Source: Rostratula benghalensis | Taxonomy: Eukaryota > Chordata > Aves > Charadriiformes > Rostratulidae | Assembly (NCBI GenBank): GCA_013399305.1 | Contig: VXAI01000118.1 | Location: 521,188-585,187 of the forward strand | DNA: 64,000 bases | Reading direction: 5' to 3' | Shown: in pieces, positions 13,008-25,726 of the stretch | Layout of the letters: the number at the start of each line of letters is the position of its first letter | Numbering within the stretch: position 1 is the stretch's first letter | Translations under genes and position numbers: made by a program | The notes under the pieces: generated by a model | What the model saw: the letters and a program-made list of their open reading frames with translations, nothing else | Database searches by the model: none | Told to the model about the DNA's origin: nothing

Positions 13008-13749
13008 GGAAACCTTCCTTAGAGAAAACCAAAACACAAAGCCTAGGCGGGGGGAACTGCTCATTTGCTAATGCCACATTTTCCACAATGGAAATAATTG
13101 TCTCTTTTCATGTTTGACAGTAATCTGCAGTCCCAAAATAAACAGGGCTCCTCCTAGTTTTGCTTCAGGGTGTTTCCCGTCTGTCGAAGGGGTGCAGGAG
13201 GTGGCAGCCAGCCGCAGTGGAGGTGCCGCACTCTCAGCTTCGTGCTCCTGGCTTTCACCTCAGAGGATGCCAGCAGCAGAGGGTTAAAATCTTTTGTTGG
13301 CTATCTGTTGCTCCTGCACTAGTCAGTGGGAAGCCAGGACTGGCAAGGGGAGGAAATAGGTTTCTTAGAAGCAGTGTAATGGACTGCCTGTATTTGGGTC
13401 TCAAAGACTGAAGGAAGGGGGATGTTTCACACCAGAGCTGAGACAAGTTCACGGCATCTCAGAAACTAAGCTATGCACGACAGAATTATCCAAGATTCAC
13501 CAACTCTATGCATAATTCATCTCCTTTACTGAGACATTTATTTGCAGAAACAGGAAGCTCATGCTAATATTTTGAGAGAGTGATTTTTGTGCAAGATGAA
13601 ATCATAATTCCATGTTTAATAGAATATCTGTACCTGCAATACTTCATACAGAGGCTAATGCTGGGAAAATCCCAAAGAAATACTGGGTGGCTCTGACCAA
13701 CAGGTTATGGAGCCCGCTCCAGTACAACCTGGCAGGCAACAGAATTGGA

Positions 13750-13886
13750 ATCACAGAATCACAGAATGGTTAGGAAGGGACATTGCAGACCACCCAGTTT
13801 CAACCCCCAACCCTGGGCAGGGACACCTCCCACCAGACCAGGTTGCTCAAAGCCCCATCCAACCTGGCCTTGAACACCTCCAGAAA
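13750..13886 (-). mobile_element. CR1 LINE 3' end fragment, antisense
   Basis: A short piece of the CR1 3' UTR in reverse complement. It contains TCACAGAATCACAGAATGG (octamer end), CACCAGACCAGGTTGCTC and AACCTGGCCTTGAACACC, then stops after CTCCAGAAATAA. No coding part remains. Confidence 0.93.
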
Positions 13887-16800
13887 TAACCCAGCCCTTC
13901 TTCTGCAGGACCAGCTGAGAAGAGCTCTGGGAGCTGAATGAAGAGTTCAAAAGAGAGTAGACCTTGCTTACTTGTTGTTTTTACTTCTGTAAGCATGAGT
14001 GCAGATTTCCTAACTCTTGTCCAGATTTAAGTCTCATATGAGTGTGGGCACAGTGCAAAGGAAGACAGAAGCAGCACGAGATGGAATATTGCTTTCTGGT
14101 TACAGCAGATGCCCAAGCCTTTGGAGAGATGATTGTCCTGCCTTCAGCAGGGAAGCATGTTTGGCCATCCCATAACCCTGAGAAGCTCTTCAGTATACAA
14201 ACTGCAACTTGTCTCTCTCTTGAGTTGTGGTTGCCTATTAGAAAGGGGAAAAAGCAGTAAGCTTGGAATAGGAGCAAGGTCCTCTGAAAAGTATTATCGG
14301 CTACAATGCAATGTGTAGGTTCAGCTACTCTGCCGCCCTCTGATAGTAACAGATAATCTGATAACAGATGCCTAGGAAAAGGCAAACAAGGCAGATTTTA
14401 AGCACATGTTCCCAGACTTCCAGTAATTTAATATCCTCATATTTAATAGCTTTAGATTATTTTTTTCCTCAACTTAACCTTCTAGTGTGTGCATTATGTA
14501 TATCCAGACATCCTGTGACAAGGAATTCCATGGCTTAACTCTAGACTAGATGAAGTATCTCTTGGTGTTTTGAGTCTGTCACTCACTGGTTTTGTCTAAG
14601 TCTCTTCTGTTCACAGAATGTGGTGACTAGCCCAGGCCAACCATTATTGTGTAGGCCATGTCCAGTGTTTCCTCAGGCTTCTCTTTACAGGGAATGAAAG
14701 ATACAACACTTCATAGCTGGGTCTGTAGCTGACATACTCGGTAGGAAGCCAAGGGACCCTAGCTTAGCAGATCCACACACCTTGCTGGCATATACACATT
14801 ATAATTTTGGGTTTTCCTTATTGTTGGCTTTCTCATTTTGAGGTAAAAGTAATTTTGAACACAAATTAAATGATTACACTTCCTATGACTTGAAGAAGTT
14901 CAAATGTTACTGACTGTCTCTCTGGTCTTTTGGGTTTTTCTGGGTTGTTTTTTTTTTGAGACTGGTGGCAAGACCTGTTTGGTGTAAGGACTGCAACTCC
15001 ATGTAATGGTACTTCTCAAGATGAACCAGTTCTAAGACTGATATTTGCCTATGGTCAAAGTTTGGCCTTTACTAGACAAGCTGTCAGGGAATATGCAGCA
15101 AGCAGAAGGAAATAATCATGTTATTCCAAAAGGTTCCTTAACACATGGAGGCTCCGACAAGGAGATCAGGTTTTGGGAATAATGACTGGGAGAATGCTGG
15201 CAAGGAAAAGGATGCAGATATCTGCAGCATGTGGCTGACAGACCACAAACAATTCAGGTTCAGAAAAAGAACAAAATGCTTACTATGAAGCTTAAAATAA
15301 AATTTGTGAAGAAAAGGAAAGGATTCCACTCTCAGGCTCTCTGGGGATCTTTTCAAGTGATCACTCAAGACCTTTCCAGATTTTGGGTTGTTCTTTGATA
15401 CCTGCTGTAAAACCAAAGCCACCCAACTCTTTCAGAGAGCATTAGGAAAAGCAGTCCAAAGAGCTGGTATCTATTTCCCAAATGCATTGGGACTTTATCA
15501 ACTGGAAAGCAACCTCACACCTTCTAAGAAGGGAAAACCTTCTCTAGAAGTCTGTTTTTGTGAGTCTTGCAGTGTTGGACTTGAACTTCTGGGGAGATCC
15601 AGGGGCAGCATGCAGATATCAAGGGACCTTGTAATATCAGCAAGAATTGGAGGAAATGGTTAGATTCCTGAAGGTTCAGCACTTCCATTCTTCTACAGAC
15701 AGAAGAAATCACCAAAGACAAAAAGGATCTTCAGATCAAACAAGGGAGACTTGCAGATAAGTATCATCCCAGAGACCTGCTGGAGGGCACTCATTTCTGA
15801 ATCCAGGCAGGAAGCAGGTAATTTCATGCCACTTTTAGTTGCTTCCTTCTCTGTGGGCTTCAGAAGCTCTGGACTGTGAAGCGTTATGGATGGTTATCAC
15901 CACAAGATGCTCAGCAGCAAAGGGGAAGCCCAAAGGAATCTTGTGGCTTCAGTCGCAATTTCTTCCTATCCAGTATGCCTGAATTCAGAGCCAAAGTCAG
16001 AAGAAGATACTGGACAACAGGCAGCAGATGAATGAGATAAGGTTTCTGGATCACAGTTTACCCACCCTCAGGGACAGCTGTAAGTTAACACCAGTGATAA
16101 CCCAGTGTTGTAATAAATACTGAAGCATCTTCCTGCAGGGGGAACAGACTGCCTGGGATTATGACAGGAGTCTTAATCATGCCATGACAGAGCTACAATT
16201 ACAGCCGATATGAAAATGTGGGATTCTTTTAACATTAAAAATATAAAAATTTCGTCTGAACTATTTTTGACTTTGAAAATGGGGGGGGGGGGGGTTGCGT
16301 TTATATGTATCTAATGGCCTTGCCTGATGGGAGCTCCAGTGAGAGTTCTTTATGCCCATGCTCAACTCCACAGCAGAGATGCTGGGGTAAGACTACAGAT
16401 ACCTTGATTGCCATATAGAAATATGTGGTGGTGAGTAACTGAAAACATTGGCTCTTAAAAATGAAGAGTTACTAAACTCTGGCTAAAGGTCCTCTTGCAA
16501 TTTTTTTTTTTCCCTGGGGACAAAATATCTTATTTTTGGCTGAAAACACCAAACTTCACTTTTTCAGGCATTTTCCTTTCTAAAGACAATTTTAAAGTGT
16601 CCAGAACAGCACAGGCTAGATTTTTAAGGACGGCCAGTATCTGCTAGGAAATAAACTAATATGAGAAAGAAAAGAATACTTACAAACACAGGAGCCCTTC
16701 TGCAGTCAAACACACATTTTCTGCACACAGAAAAAATCACTTTATAAAATATTTCTCAATTTGAGCAATGTTGTATTTTGACAGTTGTAATTATAATGGC

Positions 16801-19288
16801 CTGCAGCCTTTGACTTTCCCTTTGTGAAGGCTTTGCTGTTAATGCAGAACTGATTTAGGGGTGGAGGTCCCTAACGGCAGCTGAATCTTATTAGGTCTTG
16901 TTTCTGGCTGTAGGAGAGCAAGGTAAAAGACCAGGTAGCCCAAGACAAGCAGGAGGAAACCCCTCAACCCATGGCTAGAGCATGGGGGAGAATGGTAACT
17001 CAGGTCAGCTCAAAGGGAAACAAAAATACAGATGATGTCTTAGTTTTCCAAAGTCCAATGGATGCAGATAACCTGGGCTTTATAAAACAGGATTGATAAA
17101 ATAACTGCATCCCCCTGATTTTGGAGTCTCCTGAGATTCATTTGATCCTTTGTGCTGGGTAAGGTCATAATCACAAGACCCCACCTCATCCACTACACTG
17201 CCAGTGCAGGAACACATGGCAGTGGGGACTGATGGCTGCACCACATCTCTTGCCAAACTTGATTTTCCTTTCCCTCCTTTGATATGGCTTTGTTGTCCCC
17301 CCCTACTTCCTGCCATCTGAGCCCTCTTTGGGCTGTGTGGGGCCTTCCGTGCTGATGCCATGCAGCAGGCAGAGGGAGGAGGATGAACTGAGTATGGACT
17401 GTAGGTGGCTTTGCAAGAGGAGTTTGACCTGAGCCATTAGGGCTGAGCTCTGCCACTGAGGGGTGTTGGGGCTTGTCACGCCCATAGGGATGGGCAGATA
17501 ACCTGTTTGCTGACATTTTCTCACTGGGACTCAGGAAAAAGGAGGTTTCCATACCCTTCTGGGCTGAAGCATTTCAGAATTTAATGACTCAAGTCTGTGG
17601 AACAGAAGCAATAAAGATGTGGGAGAGAAGGAGGGGAAGCAAACTCTCTCTCAAAGGTACCAAAGTGTGTAACACCTCGTAAAGCAGTGGGAACTGGAGC
17701 TCAGAAAGTTATTGGAATCAAGACTTTCATCTCCTGTCAATAAAGCGTTATCAGCACCGAGCCCAATTTTCAGCTCTTAATTCCAGATGTGCACATTGGA
17801 ACTTCATGCCTCTTATGCCAAAACCTGTAGCTAAGTTCAGGCCGCAGGGCAGATGGAAGGCAAACCAGAAAACAGATAAGTTCCTTCCACTTGTGTCCAA
17901 AACCAGGACATGCACAAGATTTAATCCCCTCTTTGTGGAGTTCCAGTCAGGAGGACAGGCTGTGATCTTGCAATGTTCCCTTGATGAAACTGAAGTACAT
18001 GTCTGAAATAGTAGGAATGGCCACGAGCTATGACTTCTCTGAGGTCTAGAAAAAGAGGAGCCATTCAATTTCCTGGATAATCTGAAGCCTTTCACTTGGA
18101 AAAATTATTTGGACAAAGGCATCTGGCAATATTTTTCCTCAAAAGGGATCATAGTATGGACAGAAATAAAACCATACTTTTACAGAGTATTGCACCCTAG
18201 TGCAGAAGAGATGGAGACAACATTTTACAGTCTTTGCTACCTGTTATTGATCCCTCCTTGCCTGTTGGTGGAAAAACAGCTATGCCAGCCAGAAGCACAT
18301 CCTTCTCTTCCCTGCCAGTCTCAGCCTTCATCTCAGTCAAATGTCACAAACCTTAATGACTGAGTTGAAAGCTCTATACCAGGTGGTGGTGATTGTTGCC
18401 ACGAATGGAGTGAGGACCATGAGGCCCAGAATGGTCTGGTACTTTTCAGTCAGAGTGCTGGAGGTAATATCTAATCCCTATTGTCTTTGAAAGTAGGTGA
18501 TTTACTTCATTCACCAGTACTTGACTATGTTGTTCCATGAAGGTTAGCTGAGAGATCCTCTCACAGCAGCAAGAAGGACACCTCACCTGCCTATTTCCTG
18601 CCTGACTTTAGAAAGAGGTTGTTGAGAGACGTGTGAGGAAGGTGGAAGTCACAGGATGGTGGAGTCCATTGACAGTAACAAGAATGTGCAACTCTACTCT
18701 TTTCACTGGGCAGTTTCAAAATGTCCCCATATCCTGTGACTTAGGTGACCTTAGTGCACACTTTGGCTCTCCTTTGGTTACACTTTGAAATCTGTTTTTG
18801 CATTCACAACAAAATCAGAAAAAAATCACAGCAGGCCAAGGATAAAAGTTGCACCAGACACTTCTGGCAGTCACTTTATGCGATTAAATCACTGAATATA
18901 GTGGATTTTGGGGTAGACAAAAGAGTAGGACTCTGTTTTTTTAATCTCAGCTATGTATTTGCCAAGGAGCAGTCAGAGAACAGGCAGCTCCCTTCAGTGG
19001 CAGACAGCAGCACTTTTTGGAATCAAGTGCATGGGGAATTGGACACATTCTGGTACTAAATCCACAGTAAATTCTCTGGGAACAGAGTAGAAAACAGGCA
19101 AAGGGAGAAAGGCTAAGGAAAAGGACAGAGAAATCCCTCTTGTGAGTTGCAGTATGTCTTCAAAGTGAAAGCAATAGAAACACTAAACATTTTATAGTGC
19201 AGCTTCATTTGTTTAGGCTTCCCCATTGAGCATTAAATTTTATGGCACTTTAAAGAGAGCTTGATCGTTTTGTAAAGCCCTGCATTAA
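13887..19288. other. Unique non-coding DNA
   Basis: About 5.4 kb with no recognised repeat family or exon. It contains a T11 run (16501-16511) and a G14 run (16281-16294). The 14.4-16.3 kb part is AT-rich with many stops in all frames on the plus strand. No promoter-like CpG cluster is present. Confidence 0.55.
16281..16294. repeat. Poly-G run, 14 bases
   Basis: An unbroken G14 homopolymer in AT-rich surroundings. Such a run can fold into a G-quadruplex and is prone to length error in sequencing, so the exact length should not be trusted. Confidence 0.85.
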
Positions 19289-19345
19289 ACACACACGTAC
19301 ACACACACATGTGTATGCACACATGCACACACGTACGCACACATG
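19289..19345. repeat. 57-bp perfect alternating purine-pyrimidine tract (CA/CG/TG)
   Basis: Every odd position from 19289 to 19345 is a purine and every even position a pyrimidine, with no exception. The tract mixes CA steps with ACGTAC, ATGTGTATGC and ACGTACGC units. Long CA/CG alternation of this kind is the classical sequence type for left-handed Z-DNA under negative supercoiling. It is an imperfect CA microsatellite that has gained CpG steps. Confidence 0.9.
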
Positions 19346-19552
19346 GAGCATTAACAACCACAACATCTTGTAGTGGCCCAATACATTCTAATTTTATACC
19401 ATGAACTTAATGCAAAGCATCAGAAAACACCTTGCTGGGAGAGAAGCGTTTGATGTAGAAAAGAAGAGAGAAGCAAAGGGGGAGAGTTCAGGAGGAGGCA
19501 AATGAGGGCCAATGGAAGCCGCTCCAGCCCAGGCAGTCCCATGGAAGCCAGG
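19346..19552. other. Unique spacer
   Basis: A short unique stretch between the alternating tract and the next CR1. Nothing further is recognised. Confidence 0.5.
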
Positions 19553-19912
19553 TCATAGGATCATAGAATCATGGAATAGTTGGGGTTGGAATGGACCTTA
19601 AAAATCATGCAGTTCCAATTCCCTGTCCTGGGCATGGACACCTCCTACTAGGCCAAGTTGCTCTAAGCCCCATCCAACCTGGCCTTGAACACCTCCAAGG
19701 ATGGGGCATCCACAACTTCTCTGGGAAACCTGTTCCAGTGTCCCACCACCCTCTCAGGAAAGAATTTCTTCCTAATATCTCCTCTAAATCTCCCCTCTTT
19801 CAGTCTACAACAACTACCCCTTTTCTTACTGCTCCAATCATCTCTCCTGAAGCCCCTTTTAAGTACTGGAAGGGGCTCTAATGTCTCCCTGGAGCCTTGT
19901 CTTCTCCAGATC
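19553..19912 (-). mobile_element. CR1 LINE 3' end fragment, antisense
   Basis: It starts with the reverse-complement octamers TCATAGGATCATAGAATC. The CR1 3' UTR follows in reverse (GGGGTTGGAATGGACCTTAA, CTGGCCTTGAACACCTCCAA, TCTCCCCTCTTTCAGTCT), ending near CTTGTCTTCTCCAGATC. No usable coding segment remains. Confidence 0.95.
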
Positions 19913-21302
19913 TCATCAGTCAAGCAGCTGCCCCTGTGTGCTGTGTCCACAGATATTTTTCTCCAGGGGGCGTTGTCAACACAAGGGATGTACCTCGTAA
20001 TCAGCTCTGCCCAAACGAACAGACAATTGCACTAATTTGCAGTGAACAGGGTGGAAGGTGCAGTTGCACAGCAAAGTCCAGGACGCATGGGGTGGGGGAG
20101 CACCAAGTGGTGAGCGTGCTCTGTTGGCAGGTTCTTGGATGAACATATTATCTGGGCACTAAGGAGACTCACAGGGGCTGGCCTGGCTTCTCCTGCACCC
20201 AGATGTACTTGTATTTGGTAGAAGGAACTGGTGCCTTTCAATAGATTTCCTTTTGTGTCCCCTGCACCACACACCCTCTGTACCTTCTACCAAAGCCCTG
20301 ATGGACTTTTCATGTGATGAGACAGAATAATGAGGTAGGTCTTAAGCAGGTCTGAGACTCCAAAAGCTTCAAGGAAATGCTGGAGGCACTGAAATACTGT
20401 GCTTCCTTGGAAACACCTAATCCCCTTCAGATGAGAATCTTTAACCCCTGTGACCCCAGAGCCATGAATCATCCACCAAAGGCATGACCCTCAGCATGCT
20501 TTGCTGTCAGTTTAGAGGGGGAAGAAGGGCTTTCTTTATGGTTTTCACTCAGGCACACTCTGTCTGCTTAGGACTTCAGAGAGAGACCGTTCATCAACAA
20601 CTTTCTCTACCCCAGCCTCTCTCTGTGGCACCCCAGCATCCACACTGTGACAAGGAGGTGCATGTCAGGCTGCGGGTACAGATGATGTCACGTTGCCAAA
20701 TGCTGTGTGTTTCTTGAACTCCTCCAGTTCTCCCAGCAAGCTCGGGCAGCCAGGAAGCTGTTGGTCAAAGCAGGCAGAGCTGCTCTTCTCACACTCCCTG
20801 GGCTGCCGCACTGGGTTAGGGAAGCAGAGGGGGGTGGTAATGGCATGTGAGGGGCATCTCCATCAACATCTCAGGCCACCACCATCTCTATAAGCATCTC
20901 CATCACCCCTGTAAGGTGAGTGGTATACAGGAGTGTACGGTTTTGGACTATTTGAGGAGATAGCACTGAGCCACCTAATGTCTGCCTGATGCCAAGATTT
21001 CCCTTGGAGGTCCTGGGGCAGTGTTTTGATGCTACTGAGGTTGCAAGCACAACCTCTCTTTCAGAGTTGCATGGCACTTCTCGAACTTATTGGGCTGCTG
21101 GTATAACTCTGCTTCCATCTGGTCTGCTTCTAAGTACACCTAAACTCCTTGTTTTCCCCATGCCAGCTCTGCTTGAGTAGCTGGGAAATACAGCCCTATA
21201 TGAGACAAACTTGATGTGGGAAAGGCATTTCTGAGACTTGTCTTGCAGAGCTGGAAATATCTGAGGGAGAATGTTATCCTATCAAGACCTGGATTTTGGT
21301 TA

Positions 21303-21335
21303 CTTTTTTTTTCCTTTTCTTTTCTTTTTTTTTTT
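21303..21335. repeat. Polypyrimidine (T-rich) tract, 33 bases
   Basis: Uninterrupted C/T sequence dominated by T runs, with a few C breaks. It is a simple low-complexity tract. A polypyrimidine tract this long could also act as part of a splice acceptor, but the AG that follows is not placed to suggest one. Confidence 0.85.
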
Positions 21336-22935
21336 GGCTATTTTAAAAGCAAGTCTTTATTAAAATGAGTATCCATGGGCTATGGTAGAGATCTTGTTCC
21401 ATTCTGAGGGGCTTTGATCTTATAAACACAAGGAATCCAATGACAGAAGAATTAATGCAATTACATTATTATAGCCAAGATCTGCAATCTAAAAAAAAGA
21501 AAAGACATGCTGCTCTCACCAAAACTGGCTTTTGTTCATTGATGGTGGTGTGGTGAAAACACTGAATTCCTTTGGAAACTGTTTGGGTTCTCTGCTTTAT
21601 CTACTGCTGCAGATATTTTTAAGAAATAAAAGAGCATGAAGGCTTGTCTGCTGCGAGAGACAAGTGGCTTTCCTGGCTCTGGCTGCAAGTTAGAGTTACT
21701 TCTGACTTCCAGCTTAAAAACTGGCACTTGAGAAGTTTTATCTTTGTCCCCCACAGTGGCTACACTGCAATTCAAGGACCTCTGTATACATATACAGCTG
21801 CTGTCTTCAGTGTAGCTTCCCAATGGCAGAGCAGAATCAATAGCAGAGCCTTATAGACCTGCCCTGCAAGGCTGTGGAGGACTCTGCTCACTCCCCTGGC
21901 TCACCCCCCACCCAGGGTGGCCAGCAGTCCACCCTGAAGCCTGAGACCTGGGAAGTAACCATAGGTGTGCAGAAAGCTACACCACAGCTGTAGCAGATAC
22001 TCTGCAAACACGGTCCATGAACTGCTGTATGGACATCTTATGATGCAGCAAGAGGTGGGACAGAGGAGGACAGCACAGAGGTACATTGGGAGCAGGCTCA
22101 TCTTTCTTGTTTCACTTCCTGAGCGTTCACTTTCCTGAGGTTGTAGGTTGGCCCACTAACATAGACCAGTGCTCAGCTGCATTATAGCTTCTTGCTGCTT
22201 TGTTCCTCAATCTTAACACCCACCACCAAGCAGCTCACCTGGCCAAACCAGGCCAAGAGGCCAGACTTCGTCCCTCATGTAGTCAAGGGAGTGAGACAGG
22301 CTCCTCCAAAGGGCAACCAGAGCATTTCAGTGAAGTTTCAGATCTGCATCACCCCCAGCCAAGACACCAGCTTCTCTTCAAATCTGTCACTAGAAATGAC
22401 TTGGGTTTTTAACAAAACTATCAAGGGGACAGTGAATTCACTGAGGATTTTCTTTCACAAATATGTCTGAAGGAGAAGACCACCAAAACTCTCTGATGGT
22501 CAGGTCTCCTCGAAGCTGGGTGCTTTAGATAAGGACAGTCAAGAAAATTGCAAATTAAGTCCCTTGATTGTCCTTGCAATTTAAGAAGTAAAAGATGGAA
22601 TTTAAATAGTGGAGAAGATGAGTTATATGGATTTGGAACATGCATGTGCTGCATTTTGTAAGCACTTGCTCTATTTAGGGTGGTTTCCAACAGCATAATA
22701 AGTGCTGTATACCTACTTTCTTCTAGCAAGTCAATTACCTTTGGTTTTAATGGTGTAGGTTAAACACAACTATGCCTGAATTTTCCATTAAAAGTTGTAT
22801 TTTGAGCACTCTGAGAAACATGGATTTTATGCAGAGGTGCTGCATGAGATGTCATGCTGCTGTCACTCAGCATGAGAATACGTCTCATCATACTTGCTTC
22901 TGGCTGAAAGAGCTGGACCTGAAGTGACACGGGTG

Positions 22936-22951
22936 GGCTGGCTGGCTGGCT
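22936..22951. repeat. (GGCT)4 short tandem repeat
   Basis: Four perfect copies of the tetranucleotide GGCT in unique sequence. Confidence 0.85.
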
Positions 22952-24266
22952 CCTAACCCTGGGGCACAGCAGGTTTTGAAACCAGGACCAAGAGAGCCAG
23001 GAATGAGAATTGGGATATGAGGAGGAGGAATTCAGATAGGCTAAGGCCTTAGCCATGGGGTTTAACTCCAATGTCAGATGTAGTGTGACTATACACACAG
23101 GCATGAATCAATTCAGCCTCACCAAGAGGCAGCCTGAGACCTCATCTGTGCTGCAGCCTGAAGGGAAAGCACATATTCTGTCTCAGTCCTGGCTCCCACA
23201 CCAAAGCAGAATCACAGTTCTCAACAATCCCACTTGGCTTCTCCCCCCCCGGACTAGTCCTGTATTGTCTTTGGGAACTCACCAGGAGGCAGGCAATGAA
23301 GCTTTTAAAAACATGCTTCCAATTTTTCAGGTGCCTGGTCAAAAGCCCCACACTTTTACTTGTGGCAAGAATGACTCCTCTTTCTCTTGGGGCCCTCTCC
23401 CTTTTTCCTTCCTCTATTTTCATTTCTTAATCTTTCTCTCTTTCCTGAGAAAGAGAACTAGCTGTTTAAACGTCATTAAAGCCAACTACTTTTCACAAAA
23501 TATATGCTTGCAGGCATAACCCCATTGCACTGGGGACAAATACATTCTGGTCCTGGAGCTGTCATCACAACCATATGCTTTGTACTGTGTCTCTGAATGG
23601 ATTCGTCCCAAGGTGAATACGGTAATGCTTTAAAGTAGTGTATTTGTTAAGTATTCTGTCAGGAGTGTAAATCACAACAGGACAGTGTCATTTCTGCTGG
23701 GCAGGCAGGATCCTAGCAGGATTCTGGAGCCTCATGGATGGCAATCACAGGGACAGAACATCATTCCCCTCCTTGGCAGTGAGGAGGAGCTCAGAACCAG
23801 CTCATGGGAAGGTGTTCCCAAACCAGGGCTCATGAGTACCTCCAGCACCATGAATCCAGACATGCAAACAGAGGTATGGGCTGCAATCCCACTAGTGAGA
23901 GCATAAATTAAAAGAAGCTCAGGGATCACTAGCAGAATATGTTTTCTAGATAGGTCGCTCAAGGCAGACTTTCACCAATTAAGTCATCCCTCAAAGGACA
24001 GAACCTACTTCTTGAGAGCTTGTGCTGCTTCTGGGAGCCATGACAACACAGGCACCCACACATTTCATGTCTGGGAAAGCCACTCTGTGCCTAAACTTCA
24101 CCACATCACTTAAAGTTCGGGATGTGGCAGTTGGGCACATACCAGAAAGAAGCAGCCACAAGGCCTGAACTATCCCCAAGTTTGAGAGTACTCAGATCCC
24201 CGCCTTTGCTTCAGTTTCCTCTCTGGCTTCGGCTGGGAATGTTTGTGCCAGCAACCTAGAGAAGAA

Positions 24267-24504
24267 AATGAAGTCCATTGCACACAGATGCTTGGCCAGC
24301 TCTCAGTAATGAAACACGTCTTTATCGTCCACAATTTTTGATTTAAGGAAAGGGGCAAAACTGCCCACAGTTTGCAGAGAAAATAAAATATATAAAAAAA
24401 GAAGCAAGCCTTAGCTTAGGTTGTGAAACGCAGCTTCCTCGGGACAATAAAGACGTGTTTCATTATGGAAAGTGGCCGACCATCTGTGCGTGTTTGACTC
24501 GTAT
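24267..24504. repeat. Long-armed inverted repeat with 111-bp spacer
   Basis: Inner arms 24307-24330 and 24442-24465 are complementary at 23 of 24 positions (core AAACACGTCTTTAT and its complement ATAAAGACGTGTTT). Weaker complementarity continues outward to about 24267 and 24504, through GGCCA and CACAGATG on the left and their complements on the right; I count roughly 25 of 39 positions there with one gap. The spacer is 24331-24441. No CR1, LTR or known DNA-transposon end is recognisable. It could be a fold-back element, a MITE-like remnant, a local inverted duplication or a hairpin RNA locus. Confidence 0.75.
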
Positions 24505-24999
24505 CCCTCAGATCTGGGAAGTAACAAGGCCAGTTTTACACTCACTTCGCGGACTGTAACTGTGCTGACGTGCCTGACTTTGTAAACATTGCCAGCATTT
24601 TTGAAGCAGAGACCACATGAGCCTCCCCGCTTCTCTGGGCACCCTGCTCCCATGGGGTGTGGGGGGAGCCCTCCTGTTTCCCCTCTGTGGGGAAGAGATG
24701 TCCCGCACCCTGTGGGTCCCTTACCTGCTACTGTAAGGAAGGGCTCTTTCCTGTGTGACTGGCAGCCTTGAGAGTGGCTGAAACTACCCACGAGCAGCAA
24801 CACTTGTGCTGCTTAAAGGGCACAGCATGAAACAAGCTGAAGAAATTCTAGACAGACCAGGCTTTGTTGGTAAAATTCCACAGCATCCCTGTGCGTGCTG
24901 CTATGCTGTTTGCTCTGCTCTGATTTTCAAGCAAGGGAGGGCTGGTGGACCGACACACCTGAAGCTGGATGCTTCCCATCTGTACGTAGTGTAGGGCAG
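24505..24999. other. Unique non-coding DNA
   Basis: No recognisable gene or repeat. Base composition is mixed, with a few scattered CpGs. Confidence 0.5.
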
Positions 25000-25240
25000 A
25001 ATCATAGAATAGTTAGAGTTGGAAGAGACCTTGAAGATCATTGAGTTCCAACCCCTTCCATGGGCAGGAACGCCTCCCACTAGACCAAGTTGCTCCAAGC
25101 CACGTCCAAGCCTGGTCTTGAACACCTCCAGGGATGGGGCAGCCACAGCTTCTCTGCGCAACCTGGGCCAGTGTCTCAGCACTCTCACAGTAAAGAATTT
25201 CTTCCTGATATCTAATCTAAATCTCTCCTTTTTCAGTTTA
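25000..25240 (-). mobile_element. CR1 LINE 3' end fragment, antisense
   Basis: It starts at AATCATAGAATAG and GTTGGAAGAGACCTTGAAG. It continues through CACTAGACCAAGTTGCTCC and GGTCTTGAACACCTCCAGG, and ends after TCTCTCCTTTTTCAGTTTA. It contains only 3' UTR-type sequence. With the sense copy at 25727-25960 it makes a head-to-head inverted pair about 490 bp apart. Confidence 0.95.
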
Positions 25241-25726
25241 AGGGGTAGTAGCAGTGAGTATGTCTGTATGGCCTCTGGTCTCCTGGTACTAACTCAAAGC
25301 TCCTCAGTTGTTATCTGGCCCTTGGCTCTCTTGATGACACAGCCCACACGGCTCCTGCTTGTGGTGAGGCCTTTTGAGCCATGAATGCTTCTGCCTGCAC
25401 TTCTGGGCAGCCCCACCCTGGGCTGTTTGTGCTGAGGAATAGAGAAAAAGAGAGATCCAGCATGGGGAAAAATGGTGCTACACTCTTGGAGGTTGCTTTT
25501 TCATCTCAGCCGCTGCACCTGACTCATGAGGACTTGCTGGAGAGGACACTGTGGGGGAACCACCCCCCCCATCATGACTTCCAGCCAGTACCCATGGGAG
25601 GTTTTACTGCCACTTGCACCATCCCTCCAGCTCACACAGACTGTGTCCACCTCTGGCAACCAACCCTTGGCCAAGCCGTACTTGAGTGTGTTGTTGCAGA
25701 AAGGATGATTTTGTTGATAAGACGAC
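25241..25726. other. Spacer between two inverted CR1 copies
   Basis: Unique sequence with no supported gene. It includes a C8 run near 25562. Open frames here run into the flanking CR1 copies and are not real genes. Confidence 0.55.

Larger units (their letters stand above)
4806..13749. other. About 9 kb of unique non-coding DNA
   Basis: No CR1, LTR, RNA gene or recognisable exon was found. The only low-complexity elements of note are a T22 run (5999-6020) and an A13 run (12995-13007). A short direct repeat TTCTATCAGA/TTCTATCAGC lies near 12640. A donor-like GAG|GTGAGC occurs near 12020, but no coherent coding exon precedes it. The stretch is probably intergenic or intronic. Confidence 0.5.
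19913..24266. other. Unique non-coding DNA
   Basis: About 4.3 kb with no recognised repeat family or exon. Low-complexity items are a 33-base pure pyrimidine tract (21303-21335) and a (GGCT)4 run (22936-22951). A donor-like AAG|GTGAGT occurs at about 20915, next to a CATCTC-rich low-complexity patch, and is not accepted as an exon end. Confidence 0.5.

Noticed and set aside
19959..19973. CTCF-like word (CTCCAGGGGGCGTT)
   Set aside because: It matches about 12 of 15 positions of the CTCF core by eye. Such matches are common in 64 kb, and no supporting context exists.
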